Shown in pieces: positions 1 to 5,401 of a stretch of 5,401 nt of DNA. Each line of letters begins with the position of its first letter. The first letter of the stretch is position 1. This DNA is from Gammaproteobacteria bacterium (GTDB lineage: Bacteria; Pseudomonadota; Gammaproteobacteria; UWMA-0217), in contig DRPO01000244.1 in the NCBI GenBank assembly GCA_011330835.1, positions 1 to 5,401 of the forward strand. The letters run 5' to 3'. The notes under the pieces were generated by a model. It did not search any database and was not told the DNA's origin. It saw only the letters and a list, made by a program, of their open reading frames with translations. The translations under genes were made by a program, and so were the position numbers.

Positions 1-375
1 AATGACAAGATCGAGTCGTTCGGGCGAAACCTGGCGGCGGCGGGAGGGCGCGGGCTCGGGGATGCCGAAACGATTGCGGATCAAGCGTTCGCCGGGTCTG
101 ATCTTCTGAAAGACCAACCGATTCTCCCCGGCGCCAGCCAGCAGCGGAAGATAGACCGCTTTTCCCTGGACCTGAAGCTGGCGGATGATCTGGTCGGTCG
201 GGAATTCGCCGTTGACCGCGAGGTAGCAGGCGACCTTGCGGCAATGCGCCAAATACCACCAATGTTTCAGGAACGCGACGACGCGTTGCTGGCAGCGGTT
301 GCGTTGATGGCGCGGGATGCGCTGGCGCTGTCGCCGCAACTGCCGGCGTAGCGCCTGGATGTCGGCGGCTTGCAT
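1..375 (-). CDS. ygfA: 5-formyltetrahydrofolate cyclo-ligase, N-terminal part (cut by left window edge)
   Basis: This enzyme (5-FCL, also called MTHF synthetase) is cytosolic and uses ATP to convert 5-formyltetrahydrofolate to 5,10-methenyltetrahydrofolate, returning a storage folate to the active pool. I translated the minus strand from ATG at 375-373; the frame stays open for 125 codons to the window edge. Visible family signatures are the basic N-terminal helix (RRQLRRQRQRIPRHQR, about residues 10-25), ACYLAVNGEFPTDQII (49-64), GKAVYLPLL (71-79) and NRFGIPEP (101-108). These parallel E. coli YgfA segments such as VFLSFDGELDTQPLI, GKRVYLPVL and NRLKIHEP. The glycine-rich ATP loop and C-terminal third (full family length about 180-200 aa) lie outside the window. 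It directly follows the 6S RNA gene in the same direction, the classic ssrS-ygfA arrangement, and is probably cotranscribed with it. No convincing Shine-Dalgarno precedes ATG375. In-frame GTG387 and ATG414 are alternatives, but ATG414 would lie inside the 6S RNA. Confidence 0.93.
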   Translation of the reverse strand, partial: MQAADIQALRRQLRRQRQRIPRHQRNRCQQRVVAFLKHWWYLAHCRKVACYLAVNGEFPTDQIIRQLQVQGKAVYLPLLAGAGENRLVFQKIRPGERLIRNRFGIPEPAPSRRRQVSPERLDLVI

Positions 376-387
376 TGGGCGGCCCAC

Positions 388-414
388 ATGGAGAATTAAA
401 AGGGTGCACTCCAT
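388..414. other. Inverted repeat spanning the 6S RNA 3' end and the ygfA leader
   Basis: ATGGAG at 388-393 and CTCCAT at 409-414 are perfect 6-base complements separated by 15 bases. In the minus-strand transcript the upstream arm lies in the 3' strand of the 6S closing stem, and the downstream arm lies between 6S and the ygfA start. Forming this hairpin would therefore compete with the 6S terminal stem. The 3' strand of the 6S stem (GCACCC) is followed at once by TTTTAATT, so the mature 3' end could come from weak intrinsic termination or from processing. The repeat is seen directly; its function is inference, and a 6-base match can occur by chance. Confidence 0.35.
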
Positions 415-588
415 CGCACCGCTGTGGCTTTCGACCTTGAACCGAAGGTTCAAGTGGGGCTCTCGCTGAAACCTTAAGGCTTCCCGTCAAAAGCGGTACT
501 GCACACCAGTTTCAAATCCCGATCCCCGGGGTAAGAAATTAGGCTCAAGGATTATACCCGGCCACTGGCGCATGCCACAGAGGCACCC
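402..588 (-). ncRNA. ssrS: 6S RNA (SsrS)
   Basis: 6S RNA binds the sigma70 RNA polymerase holoenzyme, mimicking an open promoter and lowering transcription of many genes in stationary phase. Read on the minus strand, the segment contains blocks close to E. coli 6S RNA. CCTTGAGCCTAATTTCTTACC (about 549-529) matches the 5' side of the central bubble. GAAGCCTTAAGG follows at about 483-472, and the 3' hairpin CTTGAACC/GGTTCAAG at 454-436. The closing stem pairs GGGTGC (588-583) with GCACCC (407-402), then CTC with GAG, GCAT-GCGCC with GGTGC-ATG, and GTGGC with GCCAC. An inner stem pairs TGAAAC with GTTTCA, flanked by GGGG/CCCC. The resulting length of about 187 nt is close to the 183 nt of E. coli. 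Position between zapA and ygfA is the conserved gammaproteobacterial location. Ends are inferred from the stem and may be off by several bases. No strong promoter was seen; a weak candidate is TTGAAT (637-632) with TAAAAA (616-611) and a 15-base spacer, which would give a short processed leader. Confidence 0.93.
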
Positions 589-644
589 GATCCTGGTTAC
601 GCGAACTGGCTTTTTACGCCACTCCGCCAATATTCAATCACTGA

Positions 645-959
645 TCAAAATTCCATTTGCTGAATGTTTTGCAGGCTCTTTTCGATCTTGTCCTGCATGA
701 TTTTCAGCCGTTTGGTCACGGCTTCGCTCTCCTCGTCGAACTCGTCCTTCTGCCGCAACAGTTCGTGCGTCAGGTTGAGCGCCGCCATCACCGCGATCCG
801 GTCGGCGCCGATGACCTTGCCGGATTCCCGCACTTCCTTCATGCGATCGTTCAGCATGCCGGCGGCGGCGAGGAGGGCTTCTTCCTCATCCCTCCGGCAG
901 GCGACGCGAAACTCGCGATCGAGAATCCTGACGGTGACGGGTATGGTTTCCTCGGTCAT
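645..959 (-). CDS. zapA: Cell division protein ZapA
   Basis: ZapA is a small cytosolic protein that binds FtsZ, bundles its protofilaments and stabilises the Z-ring at midcell. The 104-residue product matches the family in length and layout. An N-terminal beta/alpha domain (residues about 6-65) opens with PVTVRILDREFRVACRRDEEEAL and continues through AAGMLNDRMKEVRESGKVIGADRIAVMAALNLTHELL. A charged C-terminal coiled coil follows (about 66-104), the segment that makes antiparallel tetramers in known ZapA. The start ATG (959-957) shares one base with the stop codon of the upstream ZapB-like gene (TGATG), so translation is probably coupled. No separate promoter is apparent; it should be expressed from the promoter ahead of that gene. 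The 6S RNA gene begins about 56 bases past its stop codon with no clear terminator between. Confidence 0.97.
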   Translation of the reverse strand: MTEETIPVTVRILDREFRVACRRDEEEALLAAAGMLNDRMKEVRESGKVIGADRIAVMAALNLTHELLRQKDEFDEESEAVTKRLKIMQDKIEKSLQNIQQMEF

Positions 960-1189
960 CAGCTGGCCTCCATGGCCTTGAGCCGGGAAATCATGGCCTC
1001 GACCTGCCGGCGGACCTTGTCCCGGTTCGATAGCAACTGGCCACGCTCGGACACCAGCACCGAGTTTTCGTCGCGCAGGTGGGCGTTCTCGCGCTTCAGC
1101 GTTTCGCAGGCTTCCAGCAGTTCCGCGAGACGATTCTCCAGCCTGGAGAGTTGCGAATCCATCGGCATGGCTGTGTTGCGATCAGTCAT
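959..1189 (-). CDS. ZapB-like coiled-coil protein (TIGR02449 family)
   Basis: The 76-residue product is almost entirely one predicted coiled coil. Leucine-spaced heptads run from about residue 14 to 73 (SRLENRLAELLEACETLKRE, then LRDENSVLVSERGQLL and a basic end). It has no signal peptide or membrane segment. Length, composition and position directly upstream of zapA match the TIGR02449 family, often annotated as ZapB-like. E. coli ZapB, at another locus, is a coiled-coil partner of ZapA that links the Z-ring to MatP. A shared role in Z-ring assembly is inferred from context. The start is uncertain. ATG1189 has no Shine-Dalgarno and falls where transcription should begin from the promoter at 1196-1224. 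In-frame ATGs at 1168 (M8) and 1162 (M10, MDSQLSRLENRL) would remove a non-coiled leader and fit the usual length of about 65-70 residues, though they also lack a good ribosome binding site. Confidence 0.88.
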   Translation of the reverse strand: MTDRNTAMPMDSQLSRLENRLAELLEACETLKRENAHLRDENSVLVSERGQLLSNRDKVRRQVEAMISRLKAMEAS

Positions 1190-1195
1190 GGGGAA

Positions 1196-1224
1196 ATACT
1201 AGGCCGACTGTTTGTGCCGGTCAA
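1196..1224 (-). promoter_or_regulatory. Sigma70-type promoter for the ZapB-like gene/zapA operon
   Basis: On the minus strand TTGACC (1224-1219, five of six bases of the -35 consensus) is followed after exactly 17 bases by TAGTAT (1201-1196, four of six bases of the -10 consensus). The predicted start of transcription, about seven bases past the -10, falls at about position 1189. That is the A of the first ATG of the downstream gene. Spacing and matches are good for a housekeeping promoter; use in the cell is inferred. Confidence 0.65.
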
Positions 1225-1285
1225 ATCGGGATGTCCGTTTCTGTGATCTTGCCATCGGGTTTGAGGGCTGCCCGCCTTGCGAGGT

Positions 1286-1313
1286 TTGGTTACCGTCGGC
1301 ATTCGCTTATACT
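1286..1313 (+). promoter_or_regulatory. Putative promoter for the ygfB-pepP-ubiH-ubiI operon
   Basis: TATACT (1308-1313) is a five-of-six match to the -10 consensus. A weaker -35, TTGGTT (1286-1291), lies 16 bases upstream. Transcription would start near 1320, giving a leader of about 15 bases before the ygfB ATG at 1336. It stands back to back with the leftward promoter, the two -35 elements being about 60 bases apart. The -10 is convincing by eye and the -35 is marginal. Confidence 0.5.
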
Positions 1314-1335
1314 GCGGATTTGGCGACGGGAATCC

Positions 1336-1881
1336 ATGAATCTGCCCGCCTATACTGACATATCCGCAACGCTGGAACAGGCTGACGCGGTTCATTCGCC
1401 CGCCGAGGTCCACGGGATCTGCTGCGCGCTGCTGGCCAGGGACATCGCGACTCCGGGCGAACGGCTGTTCGAGTTCGTGTTCGGCGAAGAAACGTCCCTC
1501 GAAGACCCGGCGTTGCGACCGGTTCTCGATCTGTTCGAGAAAACCAAAAAACAGATGCAGGATCCCTTGCTGGGGCTGACCCTGCTGTTGCCGGATGACG
1601 CGGAGCCCCTGGCGGCGCGGATAGAAGCGGCCAGCAAATGGGCTTCCGGCTTTCTCTATGGCTGGCTGCAGGCCGGGCTGTCGGAAACGGGCAACGCCTC
1701 GCCGGAGGTGGATGAATTCCTGGCGGACTGCAAGTCGCTGGCGATCACGCGCTACCAGGTCGACGATGCCGAAGAAGACGGCGAGACCATCTACCTGGAG
1801 CTGACGGAGTACCTGCGCATGGGCGCCTTGCTGGTACAGGAGGAGACACAGCCCATCAAGGCGGCGCCACGCATTCATTAG
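1336..1881 (+). CDS. ygfB: YgfB/UPF0149 family protein
   Basis: This 181-residue acidic cytosolic protein belongs to the YgfB (UPF0149) family, helical proteins of about 180-195 aa. Family features are SPAEVHGICCALL near the N-terminus (about residues 21-33), KWASGFLYGWLQAGL in the middle, and VDDAEEDGETIYLELTEYLRMGALLVQEE towards the C-terminus. These parallel TPAEMHGLISGMI, GWVNHFLLGLG and the acidic EEIIEYVRVAALL of E. coli YgfB. Biochemical function is poorly defined. In Pseudomonas aeruginosa YgfB has been reported to repress the amidase gene ampDh3 through the antiterminator AlpA and so to affect beta-lactam resistance; whether that holds here is unknown. The frame is open upstream to an ATG at 1231, but that start would precede the TATACT element. 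ATG1336 has a weak GGGA about five bases upstream and fits the family N-terminus. pepP follows after 51 bases with no terminator. Confidence 0.94.
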   Translation: MNLPAYTDISATLEQADAVHSPAEVHGICCALLARDIATPGERLFEFVFGEETSLEDPALRPVLDLFEKTKKQMQDPLLGLTLLLPDDAEPLAARIEAASKWASGFLYGWLQAGLSETGNASPEVDEFLADCKSLAITRYQVDDAEEDGETIYLELTEYLRMGALLVQEETQPIKAAPRIH

Positions 1882-1932
1882 AACGCGCCGTTTCAAGTAG
1901 AGCTGGAACCAGGAACCCAAAGATAACAAGAG

Positions 1933-3255
1933 ATGACGACCAAACGACTACCCCAATCGGAGCTGAAACGCCGCCGCCGGCTGCTGATGGACATGATGGG
2001 CGACAACGCCATCGCGATCGTCCCGTCGGCCAATGAGCTGATACGCAACCGCGATGTGCATTACCCTTTCCGCCAGGACAGCGATTTCATGTACCTGACG
2101 GACTTCCCCGAGCCGGAGGCGGTCGCGGTGCTGATCCCCGGTCGCGAACAGGGCGAATTCATCATGTTCTGCCGGGAGCGCGATGTCGAGAAGGAGATCT
2201 GGAACGGCTGGCGGGTCGGTCAGGAAGGGGCCGTGTCCGACTATGGCGCCGACGACGCCTTCCCGATCGAGGACATCGACGAGATCCTGCCGGGCCTGCT
2301 GGAGCAACAGAAGCGGGTCTATTACACCATGGGCCGCTACACCGCGTTCGATGGCCGACTGCTCGACTGGGTCAATCAATTGCGCGCCAACAGCCGCATC
2401 GGGCGCTCCGCGCCGCACCAGTTCATCGATCTGGAGTTCCTGGTGCATGACATGCGGCTGTTCAAGTCGCGATCGGAAGTGGCGCTGATGCGCCGCGCCG
2501 CCGAGGTCTCCATTCGCGCCCATACGCGCGCCATGCGGGTTTGCCGCCCCGGGATGACCGAGTACCAGATCGAGGCCGAGATCCTGCATACCTTTCGCCA
2601 AGCGGATACCGAGCCCGCCTACCCCTCCATTGTCGGCGGCGGGATCAACAGTTGCATTCTGCACTACACCGACAATTGCTGTGAGTTGCGGGACGGCGAC
2701 CTGCTGCTGATCGACGCGGGCGCCGAATACAGCGGTTACGCCAGCGATGTCACCCGAACCTTTCCGGTCAATGGCCGGTTCAGCGGCCCGCAACGCGCGA
2801 TATACGAAGTGGTGCTGGCGGCCCAGGAGGCGGCCATCGAAAACGCATTGCCCGGACGCCACTGGAACGAGCCTCACGAGGCCGCCGTCAAGGTGCTGAC
2901 CGAGGGGCTGAGGGATATCGGCCTGCTCAACGGCGACGCCGCCCAGCTGATCGAGGACGAAGACTACAAGAAATTTTTCATGCACAAGACGGGGCACTGG
3001 CTGGGCCTGGACGTCCACGATGTCGGCGATTACAAGGTGGACGAGGACTGGCGCATCCTCGAACCGGGCATGGTGCTGACGGTGGAGCCGGGGCTGTACA
3101 TGCCTCCGCATTCCAACGACCTCGACGAGCGCTGGCGGCATATCGGGGTGCGCATCGAGGATGACGTGCTGATTACCCGGGAGGGTAACGAGGTATTGAG
3201 CGATGGCCTGCCCAAGAAGGTGGACGACATCGAAGCGCTGATGGCGGATGGATGA
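1933..3255 (+). CDS. pepP: Xaa-Pro aminopeptidase (aminopeptidase P)
   Basis: This cytosolic metallopeptidase of family M24B removes the N-terminal residue when proline is second. The 440-residue length equals the E. coli enzyme (441 aa). An N-terminal creatinase-like domain (about 1-170) precedes the pita-bread catalytic domain (about 175-430). The five dinuclear metal ligands are all present: D261 (LLIDAG), D272 (ASDVTRTF), H355 (TGHWLGLDVHDVG), E385 (LTVEPGLY) and E409 (GVRIEDD). The catalytic/substrate residues H244 (ILHY), H362 and R407 are also present, so the enzyme should be active with Mn2+. ATG1933 is the first possible start, since an in-frame TAA lies seven bases upstream. AAGAG touches the start and is a poor ribosome binding site, so expression may depend on upstream ygfB translation. 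The stop overlaps the ubiH start as ATGA. The antisense open frame across this gene is a codon-bias shadow. Confidence 0.98.
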   Translation: MTTKRLPQSELKRRRRLLMDMMGDNAIAIVPSANELIRNRDVHYPFRQDSDFMYLTDFPEPEAVAVLIPGREQGEFIMFCRERDVEKEIWNGWRVGQEGAVSDYGADDAFPIEDIDEILPGLLEQQKRVYYTMGRYTAFDGRLLDWVNQLRANSRIGRSAPHQFIDLEFLVHDMRLFKSRSEVALMRRAAEVSIRAHTRAMRVCRPGMTEYQIEAEILHTFRQADTEPAYPSIVGGGINSCILHYTDNCCELRDGDLLLIDAGAEYSGYASDVTRTFPVNGRFSGPQRAIYEVVLAAQEAAIENALPGRHWNEPHEAAVKVLTEGLRDIGLLNGDAAQLIEDEDYKKFFMHKTGHWLGLDVHDVGDYKVDEDWRILEPGMVLTVEPGLYMPPHSNDLDERWRHIGVRIEDDVLITREGNEVLSDGLPKKVDDIEALMADG

Positions 3256-4466
3256 CCCACGCGAACGACTATGACCTGACGATTATCGGCGGCGGCCTGG
3301 TTGGCGCCTCGCTGGCGGTCGCGCTGGCCGGGACGGACTGGCGCGTCGCGCTGATCGATCAGCAGGCGCTCCGGCGGTTGTCGGACGAAGCCGACGAGGA
3401 TGAGCGCAGTCTCGCGCTGAGCTGGCAGTCGGGGAAGATCTTCCAGCGACTGGGCGTCTGGGAGGCGATCGCCCAACGCGCCGCGCCCATGCGGACCGTT
3501 CACGTCTCCCAGCAGGGCAGCTTCGGCGTCACCCGGCTGCGGGCGGCAGACCTGCGTGTCGGCGCGCTGGGACATGTCGTTCCCTACCGACACCTGGCGG
3601 CGACGCTGAACGCCCGCATCGAGGGCCAGACCAATCTGACCCGGCTGGCTCCCGCGCGACTGGCCGGCTTGCGCGCTACGCCCGGCGGCGTCGCGGTGGA
3701 TCTCGATCAGGAAGGGAAAACGACGACGTTGACGACGCGATTGCTGGTCGGCGCCGATGGCGGTCGCTCCAACGTGCGCCAGCATCTGGGCATGCCCGCT
3801 CGCGAAACCGCCTACCATCAACAGGCGATTGTCGCCAATATCACCGTCTCCCACGGGCCGGACAAGGTGGCTTTCGAGCGTTTCACCGCCGAAGGCCCGA
3901 TGGCGATGCTGCCGCTCGGCGAGTCGCGGTATTCCCTGGTGTGGACCGGCGATGAGGCCACAACGGCGCGGCGCATGGCCCTGCCGGATGGGGCCTTCCT
4001 CGACGCGCTGCAGCGGGCGTTTGGCTATTACGCCGGGCGCCTGATCTCAGCCGGGCGGCGCGAGACCTTTCCCCTGCGACAAGCGGTGGCGACGCGCGTC
4101 ACGTCGCGGCGCTGCGCGCTGGTCGGCAACGCGGCCCATCTGCTGCACCCGGTGGCCGGACAGGGCTTGAACCTGGCGCTGCGCGACGTCGCCGCGCTGG
4201 CCAGCCTGCTGGCTTCGGCGAACGATCCCGGCCATCCGGATCTGTTGGCGCGATATGCGCAACTGCGCATGACCGATATCCGACTCACCGCCGAGGCCAC
4301 CGACAAGCTGATCCGGCTGTTCGCCGACCCCTCCGCCCTGATGCGCCACCAGCGCGGCGCGGGACTTTGCCTGCTCGACAAGCTGCCGCCGGTCAAGAAC
4401 CGGCTGGCGCGGTTCGGCATGGGGCTGCGCCGTCCGCTGGCGGCCCAACTCGGGAGTCTCCCATGA
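3252..4466 (+). CDS. ubiH: 2-octaprenyl-6-methoxyphenol hydroxylase UbiH (FAD monooxygenase)
   Basis: UbiH is an FAD-dependent aromatic hydroxylase of aerobic ubiquinone biosynthesis. In E. coli it performs the C1 hydroxylation of 2-octaprenyl-6-methoxyphenol, acting in the soluble Ubi complex. The 404-residue product (E. coli 392) shows the Rossmann dinucleotide motif DLTIIGGGLVGASLAVAL (residues 8-25) and LGVW (68-71). It also has TVHVSQQGSFG and GALGHVV (104-110) in the substrate domain, AFERFTAEGPMAMLP (207-221), the DG motif LLVGADGGRSNVR (164-176) and the C-terminal FAD motif ALVGNAAHLLHPVAGQGLNLALRD (289-312). An N replaces the usual D of the GD motif (G292-N293), as in E. coli UbiH (LVGNAAQTLHPIAGQGFNL), which separates it from the neighbouring GDAAH paralogue. 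It overlaps pepP and ubiI by ATGA on each side, indicating translational coupling. Confidence 0.96.
   Translation: MTHANDYDLTIIGGGLVGASLAVALAGTDWRVALIDQQALRRLSDEADEDERSLALSWQSGKIFQRLGVWEAIAQRAAPMRTVHVSQQGSFGVTRLRAADLRVGALGHVVPYRHLAATLNARIEGQTNLTRLAPARLAGLRATPGGVAVDLDQEGKTTTLTTRLLVGADGGRSNVRQHLGMPARETAYHQQAIVANITVSHGPDKVAFERFTAEGPMAMLPLGESRYSLVWTGDEATTARRMALPDGAFLDALQRAFGYYAGRLISAGRRETFPLRQAVATRVTSRRCALVGNAAHLLHPVAGQGLNLALRDVAALASLLASANDPGHPDLLARYAQLRMTDIRLTAEATDKLIRLFADPSALMRHQRGAGLCLLDKLPPVKNRLARFGMGLRRPLAAQLGSLP
4452..4456 (+). promoter_or_regulatory. Shine-Dalgarno of ubiI, inside the end of ubiH
   Basis: GGGAG at 4452-4456 lies six bases before ATG4463. It is the clearest ribosome binding site among the rightward genes and fixes the ubiI start at the ATGA overlap with the ubiH stop. 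Confidence 0.6.
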
Positions 4467-5401
4467 TCAAACGTTACGACATCGCGATCGTTGGCGGCGG
4501 GATGATTGGCCTCGCGGCGGCGGCCGCCCTCAGCGGGCAGGGCCGACGCATCGGCGTCATCGAAGCCGGCGACGCCCCTCCCCCCATCGCGCGCGACGAA
4601 CCCTTGCGGGCCCGCGTCGTCGCGCTGAGCCGCGCCAGCCAGAACCTGTTGCAACGTCTCGGGGCCTGGTCCGCTATCCAGGCGCGCCGCGCGACCGCCT
4701 ATCACCACATGATCGTCTGGGACGCCAACAGCTTCGGCGAGATCGCCTTTCACGCCGAGGAAGCCGGCGAGCCGGATCTCGGCCACATCGTCGAGAATCA
4801 CCTGATCGAGCGGGCGCTGTTCGAGGTCTGCGACGCCCGCGACGACATCGAATGGATCGGCCAGTCGAGGGTGGAGCGGGTGATGACCGAAGGCGAGGAC
4901 GTGGTCGTGACGCTGGAGGAAGGCCGGATCGTCATGGCCAACCTGTTGATCGGGGCCGATGGCGCGCGCTCGCGGGTGAGGGAGGTCGCCGGATTCCAGA
5001 CCGCCGAGACCGATTACGCCGAACGCGCCATCGTCGCGCTGGTGAAGATGGAAAACCCCAACCAGTCGACCGCATGGCAACGGTTTCTCGACAATGGCGT
5101 GCTGGCCCTGCTGCCGGTCGCCGACGGCGGCTTCTCCATCGTCTGGAGCGTGGTCGAAGCCGAAGCGGCGCGGCTCATGGCGCTGGACGACCAGGCCTTT
5201 TCTCGTGAGCTGACCGCCGCCTCCGATGGCCGACTCGGCAGGGTCGTGGAGCTGGGCCAACGATTCGACTTCCCGCTCACCGGCATGCAGGCCAACCCCC
5301 ACATCAAGCCGCGCATCGCCCTGATCGGCGACGCCGCGCATCGGGTGCACCCGCTGGCTGGCCAGGGCGCCAACCTTGGATTCCTGGATGTCGCCGAACT
5401 G
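4463..5401 (+). CDS. ubiI: 2-octaprenylphenol 5-hydroxylase UbiI (VisC), N-terminal 313 residues, cut by right edge
   Basis: UbiI is an FAD monooxygenase of the UbiH/UbiF/UbiI family and hydroxylates C5 of the octaprenylphenol ring in E. coli ubiquinone synthesis. I translated from ATG4463; the frame is open for 313 codons to the window end. Visible motifs are YDIAIVGGGMIGLAAAAAL (residues 5-23), RVVALSRASQNLLQRLGAW (51-69), IVWDANSFGEIAF (84-96), LGHIVENHLIERAL (106-119), the DG motif LLIGADGARSRVRE (161-174) and the GD motif ALIGDAAHRVHPLAGQGANLGFLDVAEL (286-313). The segments MxVWDxxSFGxIxF, LGHIVEN and LGxxxxxG-type linkers track E. coli UbiI closely, and gene order ubiH-ubiI matches E. 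coli. This supports UbiI over UbiF or a broader-specificity UbiL/UbiM. About 90 C-terminal residues are missing because of the window edge, not truncation of the gene. Confidence 0.94.
   Translation, partial: MIKRYDIAIVGGGMIGLAAAAALSGQGRRIGVIEAGDAPPPIARDEPLRARVVALSRASQNLLQRLGAWSAIQARRATAYHHMIVWDANSFGEIAFHAEEAGEPDLGHIVENHLIERALFEVCDARDDIEWIGQSRVERVMTEGEDVVVTLEEGRIVMANLLIGADGARSRVREVAGFQTAETDYAERAIVALVKMENPNQSTAWQRFLDNGVLALLPVADGGFSIVWSVVEAEAARLMALDDQAFSRELTAASDGRLGRVVELGQRFDFPLTGMQANPHIKPRIALIGDAAHRVHPLAGQGANLGFLDVAEL

Noticed and set aside
607..621. TGGC/GCCA hairpin after zapA as a terminator
   Set aside because: The stem has only four base pairs, with a seven-base loop and no following T-run, so it is unlikely to stop transcription.
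657..1202. 181-codon open frame on the plus strand
   Set aside because: It is antisense to zapA and the ZapB-like gene; the conserved proteins on the other strand explain the coding signal.
1231..1335. Upstream 35-codon extension of ygfB from ATG1231
   Set aside because: It precedes the TATACT promoter element, is arginine-rich and unlike YgfB N-termini, and ATG1336 gives the expected family length.
1882..1932. Possible terminator or promoter between ygfB and pepP
   Set aside because: No stem with a T-run and no convincing -10/-35 pair is visible, so the genes are treated as one operon.
1948..3141. 397-codon open frame on the minus strand
   Set aside because: It lies wholly antisense to pepP, whose catalytic residues are all present. 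Its product is low in recognisable motifs, as expected from high-GC third-position bias.
3030..3854. 274-codon minus-strand open frame spanning the pepP-ubiH junction
   Set aside because: It overlaps two well-supported genes on the opposite strand and shows no domain signature.
4028..5350. 440-codon open frame on the minus strand
   Set aside because: It is antisense across the end of ubiH and most of ubiI, two clear family members, and has no recognisable protein signature of its own.

Overview
The window is a GC-rich chromosomal segment from a gammaproteobacterium. That assignment rests on gene content and order. A block reading leftward (ZapB-like gene, zapA, 6S RNA, 5-formyltetrahydrofolate cyclo-ligase) lies back to back with a block reading rightward (ygfB, pepP, ubiH, ubiI). 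This is the zapA-ssrS-ygfA / ygfB-pepP-ubiH-ubiI neighbourhood known from Escherichia coli and Pseudomonas. The strong GC bias at third codon positions and several protein differences argue against an enteric species. The genus cannot be named from the sequence alone.

Leftward block (minus strand, 1189 down to 1): a short coiled-coil protein of the TIGR02449/ZapB-like type overlaps zapA by one base. After about 56 bases comes a 6S RNA gene (ssrS, about 588-402), which appears in no protein-coding frame. I identified it from conserved sequence blocks and a long closing stem. Immediately downstream is the N-terminal two thirds of 5-formyltetrahydrofolate cyclo-ligase, cut by the left edge. A good sigma70-type promoter (TTGACC-N17-TAGTAT) sits so close to the first ATG of the ZapB-like gene that its mRNA may be leaderless.

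Rightward block (plus strand, 1336 to 5401): ygfB (UPF0149) starts behind a TATACT -10 element, followed by pepP (Xaa-Pro aminopeptidase) after 51 bases. Then come two paralogous FAD monooxygenases of ubiquinone biosynthesis, ubiH and ubiI, the latter cut by the right edge. pepP-ubiH and ubiH-ubiI each overlap by ATGA, so the three are probably translationally coupled.

Together the window holds housekeeping functions: Z-ring assembly, global control of RNA polymerase by 6S RNA, folate salvage, proline-peptide turnover and two ring hydroxylations of ubiquinone synthesis. No mobile element, CRISPR array, tRNA or sign of horizontal transfer is visible. I found no novel multi-gene system. The items most worth a second look are the 6S RNA and its predicted pRNA, the inverted repeat joining 6S RNA to the folate gene, and the possible leaderless start of the cell-division operon.
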